A model generated the notes under the pieces. It did no database searches and was not told the DNA's origin. It saw nothing but the letters and a program-made list of their open reading frames with translations. The position numbers and the translations under genes are program-made. DNA of 8,616 nt, taken from positions 1 to 8,616 of the forward strand of contig JAJZVE010000164.1 in assembly GCA_021845835.1 (NCBI GenBank). The letters run 5' to 3'. This DNA is from Pseudomonadota bacterium. GTDB lineage: Bacteria > Pseudomonadota > Alphaproteobacteria > Acetobacterales > Acetobacteraceae. Shown in pieces: positions 1 to 6,778 of this stretch (positions within the stretch are counted from its first letter, which is position 1; the number at the start of each line of letters is the position of its first letter).

Positions 1-558
1 GTCGCTCTGGGCGCGGAACAGCACCGCCGCCGCCGCGTCCCGTTGCGCCTGCGCCACGGCGAGGCGAGCCGGATAGACCTTGCGCGCCAGGTCGAGCGCC
101 GCCCCGGCCGCGGCCAACTGGCCCTGCGCCGCTTCCATCTGGCCGCGCGCCTGGTCGCGGACGGCGAGGAAGGGACGCGGATCGATCCTGATCAGCACCT
201 GGCCGGGCATCACGTGCTGGTTATCGTTCACCGCCAGCTCGACGACCTGCCCGCTGACCTGCGACGCCACCATCACCGCGTTGCCGTCGGTATAGGCGTC
301 GTCGGTGGTCTCCTGGTCGCGGGTGGCGTACCAGTACCAGCCGCCCCCGCTGGCGGCCGCCAGCACCGCCAGCGCGAGCAGGATGAGCAACAGCGGCCGA
401 CGGCCACGAGACCTCGGCGGTTCGGCAGGCGGCGGCGTGGCGTGGAGACGCGGCCGCTCCTCGCTCCGCGGCTGGTCGCGCGTCAGCGCGTCGCCGCGCG
501 GGGCGACCCTGGTCTCCCCGGACCGGATGTCGGGTCCACGGTGCTCGTCATAGGGCAT
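1..558 (-). CDS. EmrA/HlyD-type membrane fusion protein, N-terminal part (runs off left edge)
   Basis: This is the periplasmic adaptor class that links an inner-membrane exporter to an outer-membrane channel. The visible 186 residues begin MPYDEHRGPD, followed by a charged, Pro/Arg-rich cytoplasmic tail to about residue 54. One membrane helix follows at about 55-72 (RPLLLILLALAVLAAA). Next come the family hallmark TTDDAYTDGN (84-93), the first half of a lipoyl-like domain ending in GQVLIRIDPRPF (119-130), and an Ala/Gln-rich stretch from about 131 that should be the start of the coiled-coil hairpin. That order is typical of EmrA/HlyD_D23 proteins; the C-terminal half lies outside the window. 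The ATG at 558 is chosen because AGAGAGG sits 5 bases upstream and a TGA lies in frame just before it. It begins 34 bases after the stop of the ABC exporter on the same strand, so the two are probably co-transcribed. EmrA normally partners an EmrB-type MFS pump, which could lie beyond the edge. The substrate is unknown. Confidence 0.9.
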   Translation of the reverse strand, partial: MPYDEHRGPDIRSGETRVAPRGDALTRDQPRSEERPRLHATPPPAEPPRSRGRRPLLLILLALAVLAAASGGGWYWYATRDQETTDDAYTDGNAVMVASQVSGQVVELAVNDNQHVMPGQVLIRIDPRPFLAVRDQARGQMEAAQGQLAAAGAALDLARKVYPARLAVAQAQRDAAAAVLFRAQSD

Positions 559-592
559 TCGGACCTCTCTCGCCCCCTTTTCGCCCCATCAA

Positions 593-2341
593 CTAGGCCA
601 GAGATTGCGTCTTGACCAGCCTGGCATAAAGCCCGCTGACCGCCATGAGTTCGCCGTGGCTGCCCTGCTCCACTGCCCGCCCGTCCGCCAGCGCCACCAC
701 GAGATCGGCGTCGCGCACCGTGGACAGCCGGTGCGCCACCACGATCGTGGTGCGTCCGCGCCGCAGCCGCGCCAGTGCCTCCTGTACTGCCGCCTCGCTC
801 TCGGCGTCCAGCGCGCTGGTCGCCTCGTCCAGCAGCAGGATGCGCGGGTCGCGCAGCAGCGCCCGCGCCAGCACCACGCGCTGCCGCTGCCCGCCGGACA
901 GCCGCTGCCCGCCCGGACCCACCACGGTTGCGAAGCCCAGCGGCAGGGCGGCGACGAAATCCGCCGCCGCCGCGGCGCGCGCCGCCGCCTCGATATCGGC
1001 CGCGCTGGCGCCAGGGCGGCCGAGCGCGATGTTGGCCGCGACGCTGTCGTCGAACAGCAAGGCGTCCTGCCCAACATAGGCGATGGCGTCGCGCAGGCTG
1101 GACAGCCGCACGCCGCGCACGTCGGCGCCGTCCACCAGCACGGCGCCGGCGGTGGCGTCGTGCAGGCGCGGGATCAGCGCCAGCGCGGTCGATTTCCCCG
1201 CCCCCGACGGCCCGACCAGCGCCAGCGTCATGCCCGGCTCGGCCGCGAACGACAATCCGTCCAGCCCGACCCGTCCGTCCGGGTAGCGGAAGCCCACGCG
1301 ATCGAACACCACCCGCCCCCGCCCCGCCGGCAGCCGCGCGGCACCCGGCCGGTCGAGGATGTGCGGGCGTTCGTCGATCACGGCAAAGATGCGCACGAGG
1401 CCGGCCAGCCCCTCCTGCACCGCGGCGTTCAGGCTGCCGAGCGCGCGCACCGGCTGGGCGGCGAGCAGCAGCGCGGTGACGAAGCCGGTGAAGTTGCCGA
1501 GCGTGCTGTCGCCCCGCGCCGCCCGCCAGCCGGCGAAGCCGAGCACGGCGGCAACGGCCAGCCCGCCCAGCACCTCCAGCAACGGGTCGATGCGGCTGCG
1601 GCTGCGCACGATGCGCATCAGCTCGCGATACAGGCTCGCGAACGCCGTCTCTGCCCGCGCGGTCTCCACCGCCTCCAGCCCGTACGCGCGCACGGTGCGC
1701 GCCTGCATGAAGCTCTCGGTCAGGATCGAGGCGGTCTCGCCCATGCGCGCCTGCATGCCGCCGGAGGCGCGGCGCAGGCGGCGGCCGATATGCTGGATCG
1801 GCAGCGCCGCCAGCGGATAGAGCGCCGCGGCGACCAGGAACAGCACCCAGTCGAGATACAGCATCGAGCCGATCAGCCCGAGCACCTTGACCGCGTCGCC
1901 GGCGCCGTTGACGGCGCGGATCAGCGCGTCGCGCACGGTCGCGGTGTCGGTGGTGAAGCGCGCCGCCAGCGCCGCCGGCGCCTCGCGCTCCAGCCGGGCG
2001 AGATCGGCGCGGACGAGGTGGCGGAACATGCCGCTCTGCAGGCCGCGGGTCACGTCCAGCACGGTGCGCTGGATCATCACGCTCTGCGCGTACTGCGTCA
2101 GCGCCTTGAACGAGGTGACAATGACCACGATCAGCGGCACCTGATAGAGGATGCGCTGGTCGCGGTGCTGGAACATCTCGATGGCGCGGTCGATCACCAC
2201 CGGGTAGAGCGCCTGCGATCCGGCGGTCGCGGCGGTGAGCAGCAGGATCAGCAGCAGCCGGCCGCGCTGCTCGCGGATATGCTCCCGCCACAAACGGAGC
2301 AGGAGCGACGGCGTGACGGCGGAGGACAGGTCGGCGGGCAT
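593..2341 (-). CDS. MsbA-type ABC exporter (fused membrane and ATPase domains)
   Basis: This 582-residue half-transporter is expected to work as a homodimer in the inner membrane, exporting a lipid or other hydrophobic molecule at the cost of ATP. Residues about 25-310 form the six-helix membrane domain, with hydrophobic stretches near 28-50, 68-82, 150-178 and 258-272. Residues about 340-582 are the nucleotide-binding domain. All key motifs are intact: aromatic A-loop Y353, Walker A GPSGAGKST (377-385), Q-loop Q425, signature LSGGQ (481-485), Walker B ILLLDE with catalytic E506, and switch H537 in VAHRLSTV. Length and order match the MsbA/LipidA-export and multidrug ABCB class. The sequence alone does not fix the substrate. 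ATG 2341 is the first ATG, GTG or TTG in the frame; its ribosome site is weak. The start codon overlaps that of the divergent glycosyltransferase, and an adaptor protein gene follows 34 bases downstream. The neighbouring sugar transferase would fit a role in envelope lipid or glycolipid export, but that is inference. Confidence 0.93.
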   Translation of the reverse strand: MPADLSSAVTPSLLLRLWREHIREQRGRLLLILLLTAATAGSQALYPVVIDRAIEMFQHRDQRILYQVPLIVVIVTSFKALTQYAQSVMIQRTVLDVTRGLQSGMFRHLVRADLARLEREAPAALAARFTTDTATVRDALIRAVNGAGDAVKVLGLIGSMLYLDWVLFLVAAALYPLAALPIQHIGRRLRRASGGMQARMGETASILTESFMQARTVRAYGLEAVETARAETAFASLYRELMRIVRSRSRIDPLLEVLGGLAVAAVLGFAGWRAARGDSTLGNFTGFVTALLLAAQPVRALGSLNAAVQEGLAGLVRIFAVIDERPHILDRPGAARLPAGRGRVVFDRVGFRYPDGRVGLDGLSFAAEPGMTLALVGPSGAGKSTALALIPRLHDATAGAVLVDGADVRGVRLSSLRDAIAYVGQDALLFDDSVAANIALGRPGASAADIEAAARAAAAADFVAALPLGFATVVGPGGQRLSGGQRQRVVLARALLRDPRILLLDEATSALDAESEAAVQEALARLRRGRTTIVVAHRLSTVRDADLVVALADGRAVEQGSHGELMAVSGLYARLVKTQSLA

Positions 2342-3365
2342 GGCGCGCGGCTCTAGCAGGCAGGACGGCTGGCCGCCACCGCGGCGGGTGGCGGCCTATG
2401 TCGATCTCGATCTGGTCGGCGACGCGCTGATCAAGCTGCCGTTCGTGCGCGCCCTGCGCCACGCCTTCCCCGACGCCGAACTGACCTGGATCGCCGGGCG
2501 CGGGCAGAGCGCCTATGCCGGGGCGCTGGCGCCGCTGATGCCGGGATTGCTGGACCGCGTGATCGAGGGCTGCGGCGTCGGTGCCGGGCTGCGCGCCGCG
2601 GTCGGCCGGCCGCGGCTCGATGTGCTGATCGACACGCAAAGCCATGTCCGCACCACGCTGGCGCTGCGCCTGCTGCGCCCGCGCCGCTTCGTTTCCGCAT
2701 CGGCGCGGTACTGGCTGTCCGGCGTGCGGCCGCCGCGCGGCTATCGCAGGCCGCGGCGGCTGATCGGGCGTCTGCTCGATCTCGCCGCCTTCGCCGCGGG
2801 CGGCCCCGCCATCGCCGACGGCGCGCCCCGCCTGCCGGCCGAAGCGGTCGCCCGCGCGGCGGCGCTGCTGCCGCCCGGCCCCCGCTATGTCGCGCAGGTC
2901 GTCGGCGCCGGCGGGCGGCACAAGGCCTGGCCGCTCGACTGCCACGTCGCGCTGGCGCAGGCGCTGACGGCGGCGGGGCGGGTGCCGGTGCTGATCCTCG
3001 GCCCGGCGGAGCAGGACCTCGTTCCCACGCTGACGGCGCGCCTGCCGGCCGCGCTGTTTCCCTTGCAGACGGCCGGCGGACCGGGCGGAGTGGCGCTGAC
3101 CATCGCGCTCGGCGCGCGCTGCGCCGCCGCGGTGGCCGGGGATTGCGGCGGCGGACACATGATGGCGGCGGCGGGGGTGCCGCTGGTGTCGCTGTTCGGG
3201 CCGACCGACCCGGAAAAATTCGCACCCTGGGCCGCGCACCTGACCATCCTGCGCGCGCAGGATTTCGGCGGCATGGACATGGCGGCGATTCCGGTGCCGG
3301 CGGTGCTGGCGTCGCTCGCCGAAGCGATCCTATCATCGGCGACTGACCAGGGGGTCTGCCGATGA
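2340..3365 (+). CDS. family 9 glycosyltransferase (ADP-heptose:LPS heptosyltransferase-like)
   Basis: This 341-residue protein looks like a GT9 enzyme, the family that adds heptose or related sugars from a nucleotide donor to the lipopolysaccharide core on the cytoplasmic face of the inner membrane. The N-terminal block VDLDLVGDALIKLPFVRAL (21-39) carries the expected catalytic-type Asp in GDALIKLP (D28). The second domain has GGRHKAWPL with K195 and the donor-site block AVAGDCGGGHMMAAAGVPL (265-282), followed by SLFGPTDPEKFAPW (284-297). Most relatives read D-S-G-P-x-H where this one has D-C-G-G-G-H (268-273), so it is a divergent member whose sugar cannot be named. No signal peptide or membrane segment is seen. 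ATG 2340 has GGAGGA at 2321-2326 (13 bases away). GTG 2388, just before the conserved domain, is an alternative. The frame stays open further upstream, but that part is antisense to the exporter. Its stop overlaps the next gene in ATGA, so the two are probably translated together. Confidence 0.85.
   Translation: MARGSSRQDGWPPPRRVAAYVDLDLVGDALIKLPFVRALRHAFPDAELTWIAGRGQSAYAGALAPLMPGLLDRVIEGCGVGAGLRAAVGRPRLDVLIDTQSHVRTTLALRLLRPRRFVSASARYWLSGVRPPRGYRRPRRLIGRLLDLAAFAAGGPAIADGAPRLPAEAVARAAALLPPGPRYVAQVVGAGGRHKAWPLDCHVALAQALTAAGRVPVLILGPAEQDLVPTLTARLPAALFPLQTAGGPGGVALTIALGARCAAAVAGDCGGGHMMAAAGVPLVSLFGPTDPEKFAPWAAHLTILRAQDFGGMDMAAIPVPAVLASLAEAILSSATDQGVCR
3349..3354 (+). promoter_or_regulatory. ribosome binding site for the substrate-binding protein
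   Basis: AGGGGG lies 7 bases before ATG 3362, inside the end of the glycosyltransferase gene. It supports that start over the in-frame ATG at codon 8, and fits coupled translation across the ATGA overlap. Confidence 0.6.
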
Positions 3366-4573
3366 GCCGCACTCTGCCTGCCATGCCGCGCCGCGTCCTG
3401 CTCGGCGCCGGCCTCGCCTTCGCCGCCACCAGCGCCCGCGCCGCCGAACCGTTCCGCATCGGCGTGCTGGCCGACATGTCCGGCGCCTATGCCGACGTGG
3501 GCGGCCTCGGCTCGGTCGAGGCGGCACGCATGGCGGTCGAGGATTTCGGCGGCAGCGTGCTCGGCCGCAAGATCGAGGTCGTGTCCGCCGACCATCTGAA
3601 CAAGACCGACGTGGGTGTGGCGATCGCGCGCGAATGGCTCGGGCCGGGCCATGTCAACCTGATCCTCGACATGGGCAATTCGGCGATCGCGCTCGCCCTG
3701 CAGGGACTGGTGCGCGACGCCGACCGGGTGGCGATCCCGATCTCCGCCGTCACCTCCGACCTGACCGGCAAGGCGTGCTCGCCGAACAGCATCCATTGGG
3801 CGCAGGACAACTGGTCGAACGGCGTCGCGCTGATGCGGGCGCTGCGCAAGGCCGGCAAGCAGACTTTCTACTTCGTCACCGTCGATTACTCGTTCGGCCT
3901 GTCGCTGGAAGCGGATGCGCGGGCCGAGATTGTGCGCAGCGGCGGCAAGGTGCTGGGCGCGGTGCGGCACCCGCTCAACACCACGGATTTCTCCTCCTAC
4001 CTGCTGCAGGCGCAGGCGTCGGGCGCGGACGTGGTGGTGTTCGCCTCCGCCGGCACCGACACGGTGACGGCGATCGAGCAGGCGCACGAATTCGGGCTGA
4101 CGCCGAAGCAGGTGCTGACCGCGCCATCCTTCTACCTCGCCACCGCACACGCGATCGGGCTGGAAAAGGCGCAGGGCCTGCTGGTCATGCAGTCCTGGTA
4201 CTGGGACAGCAGCGCCGAAACGCGCGCCTGGGCACAGCGCTTCTTCGCCCGCCGCAAGCGCATGCCGAACGACGTGCATGCCGCCGGCTATTCGGCGGTC
4301 GGGCACTATCTGCGCGCGGTCGCCAGGACCGGGACCGAAGCAGGCCGCACCGTGATCGCCGCCATGCGGGCCGCGCCGGTCGATGACGTGTTCACCCATG
4401 ACGGGCACATCCGCGAGGACAACAAGATGGTGTTCACCCGCGACCTGATGCGGGTGAAGACGCCGGCCGAGTCGCACGGCGAATGGGACCTGCTGGACCT
4501 GGTCACCACCATCCCGCCCGATCAGGCGTTCCGTCCGGTCAGCGAAGGCGGCTGCCCGCTGGTCAAAGCCTAG
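3362..4573 (+). CDS. periplasmic substrate-binding protein, branched-chain amino acid ABC type
   Basis: This 403-residue protein belongs to the LivJ-like type I periplasmic binding family (Peripla_BP_6), which captures a small ligand for an ABC importer. Residues 1-27 form a signal peptide (MPRRVLLGAGLAFAATSARA, probable cut after ARA). The Arg-Arg could allow Tat rather than Sec export, though no full Tat motif is present. The mature part opens with FRIGVLADMSGAYADVGGLG (31-50), the usual first strand and ligand loop. Family-typical blocks follow: VTVDYSFGLSLEADA (172-186), LNTTDFSSYLLQAQASGADVVV (205-226) and VHAAGYSAVGHYLRAV (305-320). Length is normal. Cys139 and Cys398 are candidates for a disulfide. 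The true ligand of such proteins is often not a branched-chain amino acid; amides, urea and aromatic acids are also known. No permease or ATPase gene (livHMGF) is next to it, so it is an orphan binding protein here. It overlaps the upstream glycosyltransferase by 4 bases; what that pairing means is unclear. Confidence 0.92.
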   Translation: MSRTLPAMPRRVLLGAGLAFAATSARAAEPFRIGVLADMSGAYADVGGLGSVEAARMAVEDFGGSVLGRKIEVVSADHLNKTDVGVAIAREWLGPGHVNLILDMGNSAIALALQGLVRDADRVAIPISAVTSDLTGKACSPNSIHWAQDNWSNGVALMRALRKAGKQTFYFVTVDYSFGLSLEADARAEIVRSGGKVLGAVRHPLNTTDFSSYLLQAQASGADVVVFASAGTDTVTAIEQAHEFGLTPKQVLTAPSFYLATAHAIGLEKAQGLLVMQSWYWDSSAETRAWAQRFFARRKRMPNDVHAAGYSAVGHYLRAVARTGTEAGRTVIAAMRAAPVDDVFTHDGHIREDNKMVFTRDLMRVKTPAESHGEWDLLDLVTTIPPDQAFRPVSEGGCPLVKA

Positions 4574-4700
4574 AACGCGTTACGGCACCGGCCTATGGTT
4601 GCAGCCCCCGGAACGGGGTGACTCATGCCCGAAACAGCCGCTCTCGGCCCGGAGCGGACTCCTGCTTGCCTCCGCGAACCCCGCCGGGCATCGTCGGGAC

Positions 4701-5294
4701 ATGAGGATCTGCTTCATCGGCGACAGCTTCGTCAACGGAACGGGCGATGACGACTGCCTGGGCTGGGCTGGTCGCCTGTGCTCGCAGGCGCGACGGCGCG
4801 GCCGGGATATCACGCTCTACAACCTGGGCGTCCGCCGCGACACGTCGGCGGATATCGCGGCGCGCTGGGAACAGGAGGCGAGAGCGCGGCTCCCGCCCGA
4901 GCACGATGGACGGCTCGTCTTCTCCTTCGGCATCAATGACTGCGTCCATGATGTCGCTGGACGGCCGCGGGTGGCCGAGGATCAGGCGGTCGTTCATGCG
5001 CGCTCGATCCTGACCCGCGCGCTGGCATGGCGGCCGACCCTGATGATTGGTCCGCCTTCCACCGCGGACGCGGAGCTGGATCTGCGGGTAAGGCGGCTAT
5101 CGGATCGGATCGGGCTGCTGTGCCACGACCTCCGCGTGCCGTTCCTGTCGTCCTGGGATCACGTGGCGAACAGTGACGCCTGGCGTCAGGAAGCCCTGCG
5201 CGGAGACGGGGTTCATCCGAACCGAGAGGGCTACGCGCTTCTGTTCAGCCTGGTGTCCTCGTGGCCGGCATGGCGCGACTGGGTCGAGGAATAG
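4701..5294 (+). CDS. SGNH/GDSL-family hydrolase
   Basis: This 197-residue protein should be a small serine esterase or lipase. The SGNH blocks are in order: GDSF with nucleophile Ser9 (7-10), Gly43 in YNLGVRRDTS (40-49), Asn79 in FGIND (76-80), and the acid and base Asp169 and His172 in DGVHPN (169-174). No signal peptide or membrane helix is seen, so it is probably cytoplasmic; the substrate is unknown. ATG 4701 puts the GDS block at the usual distance from the N-terminus. Its ribosome site is poor. A TTG at 4599 would add 34 residues without family resemblance and is not preferred. Codon use is looser than in the neighbours: AGG, AGA, GGA, GTA and CTA codons appear (for example codons 2, 61 and 130-133), which hints at later acquisition but is weak evidence on so short a gene. 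It stands alone: 127 bases separate it from the binding protein upstream, and it converges on the minus-strand genes to its right. Confidence 0.88.
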   Translation: MRICFIGDSFVNGTGDDDCLGWAGRLCSQARRRGRDITLYNLGVRRDTSADIAARWEQEARARLPPEHDGRLVFSFGINDCVHDVAGRPRVAEDQAVVHARSILTRALAWRPTLMIGPPSTADAELDLRVRRLSDRIGLLCHDLRVPFLSSWDHVANSDAWRQEALRGDGVHPNREGYALLFSLVSSWPAWRDWVEE

Positions 5295-5360
5295 ACGGGT
5301 CCGCCCGCGGTTCTCGGTGCCAGCCGCCGGGTCGGTGCCGCCTCGCCCGCTGTCGCCGCC

Positions 5361-5672
5361 TCAGCTCCGTCGCCGGTGCGAGCGGGGCACGCCCTTGCGC
5401 GAGCCGAGCGTCAACGCGCCGCCGGCGAACACGAGGCCAAGGCCGATCGGCAGCAGCCAGCACGGCCGCAGCAACAGCGGCATCAGCAGGTTGCTCCATA
5501 GCCAGCCCATGCCGTGCGCCACCACGAACTGGTGCGACTCGTACAGCATCCGCGCGTCGAACATGGCGACCAGTTGCGCCAGCGTCAGCGGCGGCGGCAG
5601 CAGGGTGGCGAGCGCAAACGCCACCACCAGGCAGATCGCCGCCAACACCGCAAGCACGCGCGAGGCTGTCAC
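5361..5672 (-). CDS. small two-helix membrane protein coupled to msrP
   Basis: This 103-residue protein is not recognised as a named family. It has a hydrophobic helix at about 5-25 (RVLAVLAAICLVVAFALATLL), a PPPLTLAQLV turn, an amphipathic middle containing His47 and His53, and a second helix at about 72-90 (WLLPIGLGLVFAGGALTLG). It ends in a basic tail (SRKGVPRSHRRRS). Two helices and a positive C-terminus suggest both ends in the cytoplasm. The GTG start at 5672 overlaps the msrP stop as GTGA, with AAGGAG 11 bases upstream inside msrP, so it is probably translated with msrP. It occupies the position where msrQ often sits, but it is about half the length of MsrQ and lacks its multi-helix haem-binding layout. 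It could be an accessory or anchor for MsrP, or simply an unrelated passenger in the operon. The reading frame and context make it a credible gene; its function is open. Confidence 0.72.
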   Translation of the reverse strand: MTASRVLAVLAAICLVVAFALATLLPPPLTLAQLVAMFDARMLYESHQFVVAHGMGWLWSNLLMPLLLRPCWLLPIGLGLVFAGGALTLGSRKGVPRSHRRRS

Positions 5673-6646
5673 GCGAACAGACGCTCCTTCGTCTTGTCGG
5701 CATACATCGCCGCCACGAACTCCCCGTAGCCGTTCCAGATCTGCGTCGGCACCACCTGGCTGGTGCCGATCAGCCGTTCCTCGGCCTGGCTCCAGCGCGG
5801 ATGCGGCACTGCCGGGTTTACGTTGGCCCAGAACCCGTATTCGCTGTCCTGCATAGACTCCCAGAAGGTTTTCGGCCGCTCGGTCGTGAACTCCACCCGG
5901 ACCACCGACTTCGCCGACTTGAAGCCGTATTTCCAGGGTACGGTCAGGCGGATCGGCGCGCCGTCCTGCGGCGGCAGCGTCTTGCCATAGAGGCCGACCG
6001 AGAGGAAAGCCAGTTCGTTGATCGCCTCCTGCATGGTCAGCCCCTCGGTGTAGGGCCAGGGATACCACGGCTTGTGCAGCCCTGGCATCTGCTTCGGATC
6101 GGCCAACGTGGTGAACTTCACATAGGTGGCGCTGCCCAGCGGTTCCGCCAGCCTGATCAGGTCGGCCAGCGGGAAGCCGATCCACGGCACCGTCATCGCC
6201 CAGGCCTCGACGCAACGGTGGCGATAGACCCGCTCCTCCAGCGCGACCTGCCTGAGCAGGTCGTCCAGCCCGATCGTGCGCGGCGTCCTGACCAAACCCG
6301 CCAGTTCCACCGCCCACGGTTCCACCCGCAGCGCCTGCGCGGCGTCGGCGACCGACTTGCTCTCTCCGAATTCATAAAAATTGTTATAGTCTTCGACCTC
6401 TGCCGCCGGCGTCAGCGGCCGTCCGCCGCGATAGCGCAGGTTGCGCGAAGCGGTCAGCGGTCGTAACGGGACCGCTGGCTGCGCGGGCGCGCTGTCGAAC
6501 AGGCTCCAGGCCCCGGCGGGCCGCGCCGTGCCCGCCGTCACCGCGCCGGCCGCACCGCCCAGCAGCGCGCGCCGGCGCAACGCGGCCGCCTCCGGCGTCA
6601 CCCGGCCCTCGGGGATTTCCCAGCCTCGCCGCCGGTGGATGAACAC
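5669..6646 (-). CDS. msrP: MsrP (YedY), periplasmic protein-methionine-sulfoxide reductase, molybdenum subunit
   Basis: MsrP reduces methionine sulfoxide in oxidised periplasmic proteins using a molybdenum-molybdopterin cofactor, normally with electrons from the membrane protein MsrQ. The 325-residue protein has the family opening [19 protein letters not shown] (2-20) and a twin-arginine export signal, LRRRALLGG with Arg24-Arg26 and a hydrophobic run to about 46. It also has the cofactor-site block [13 protein letters not shown] (85-97), the molybdenum-ligand Cys145 in [11 protein letters not shown], and [12 protein letters not shown] (237-248). Length is normal for the family. The start is GTG 6646: AGGAGG lies exactly 7 bases upstream and the family N-terminus begins there, although the frame stays open far upstream through sequence antisense to trpG and trpD. 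The downstream small membrane protein overlaps its stop. No msrQ is adjacent, so electrons must come from a copy elsewhere or another donor. The gene is divergent from trpG, with 132 bases between the two starts. Confidence 0.95.
   Translation of the reverse strand: MFIHRRRGWEIPEGRVTPEAAALRRRALLGGAAGAVTAGTARPAGAWSLFDSAPAQPAVPLRPLTASRNLRYRGGRPLTPAAEVEDYNNFYEFGESKSVADAAQALRVEPWAVELAGLVRTPRTIGLDDLLRQVALEERVYRHRCVEAWAMTVPWIGFPLADLIRLAEPLGSATYVKFTTLADPKQMPGLHKPWYPWPYTEGLTMQEAINELAFLSVGLYGKTLPPQDGAPIRLTVPWKYGFKSAKSVVRVEFTTERPKTFWESMQDSEYGFWANVNPAVPHPRWSQAEERLIGTSQVVPTQIWNGYGEFVAAMYADKTKERLFA
5684..5689 (-). promoter_or_regulatory. ribosome binding site for the small membrane protein
   Basis: AAGGAG (read on the minus strand) lies 11 bases before GTG 5672, within the last codons of msrP. 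The spacing is longer than ideal, but it favours GTG 5672 over the next in-frame GTG at codon 6. Confidence 0.5.
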
Positions 6647-6653
6647 GGCCCGA

Positions 6654-6659
6654 CCTCCT
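6654..6659 (-). promoter_or_regulatory. ribosome binding site that sets the msrP GTG start
   Basis: A perfect AGGAGG on the minus strand lies 7 bases before GTG 6646. It decides the start of msrP, whose frame has no nearby ATG. Confidence 0.8.
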
Positions 6660-6767
6660 GCTGCTGTCTCCGGAAGTATGTCCCGGCAGGCCCGGCGGAT
6701 GTTACTGTGCGCGCGCCGCCACGCAGCGGCAATGCCGGCGGATTTGACCCCGCCGCGCCGGCCGCGC

Positions 6768-6771
6768 AGGA
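6768..6771 (+). promoter_or_regulatory. ribosome binding site for trpG
   Basis: AGGA lies 7 bases before ATG 6779. It supports that ATG as the start rather than earlier in-frame codons that would add about 48 non-homologous residues. Confidence 0.55.
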
Positions 6772-6778
6772 TGGCGGC

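Larger units (their letters stand above)
6647..6778. promoter_or_regulatory. divergent intergenic region between msrP and trpG
   Basis: This 132-base spacer separates two divergent genes and so should hold promoters for both msrP (minus) and trpGDC (plus). I see no convincing -35/-10 pair. It contains no run of Trp codons that would mark an attenuation leader peptide and no clear terminator/antiterminator hairpin, so classical trp attenuation is not visible here. The region call rests on gene layout, not on a recognised motif. Confidence 0.5.

Noticed and set aside
605..2356. A 583-codon plus-strand frame antisense to the ABC exporter
   Set aside because: It is a His/Gln/Arg-rich shadow translation with no recognisable domain, and the exporter motifs on the other strand are complete.
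483..3239. A 918-codon open frame on the minus strand spanning the adaptor start, the exporter and the glycosyltransferase
   Set aside because: Its translation is Arg/Ala/Gly-rich, shows no family motif, and runs across genes with clear motifs in other frames. Long empty frames are expected at this GC content.
2885..4477. A 530-codon minus-strand frame antisense to the glycosyltransferase and binding protein
   Set aside because: Low-complexity shadow sequence; both plus-strand genes carry clear family motifs and a coupled start.
4606..4618. Small hairpin CCCCG-GAA-CGGGG after the binding protein gene, as a possible terminator
   Set aside because: The stem has only 5 pairs and no T-run follows. 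The rest of the 127-base spacer shows nothing else convincing.
5295..5360. Convergent spacer with a 4-pair stem (CGGG/CCCG, 5296-5307) and a short direct repeat TCGGTGCC
   Set aside because: Too short and common in GC-rich DNA to support a terminator or a functional repeat.
5361..5672. Calling the small membrane protein MsrQ
   Set aside because: It is about half the expected length with two helices rather than the MsrQ multi-helix haem-binding layout, so position next to msrP alone does not justify the name.
6754..6759. TTGACC as a possible -35 box for trpG
   Set aside because: No -10-like hexamer lies at proper spacing before the trpG start; 17 bases downstream falls in the start codon region.
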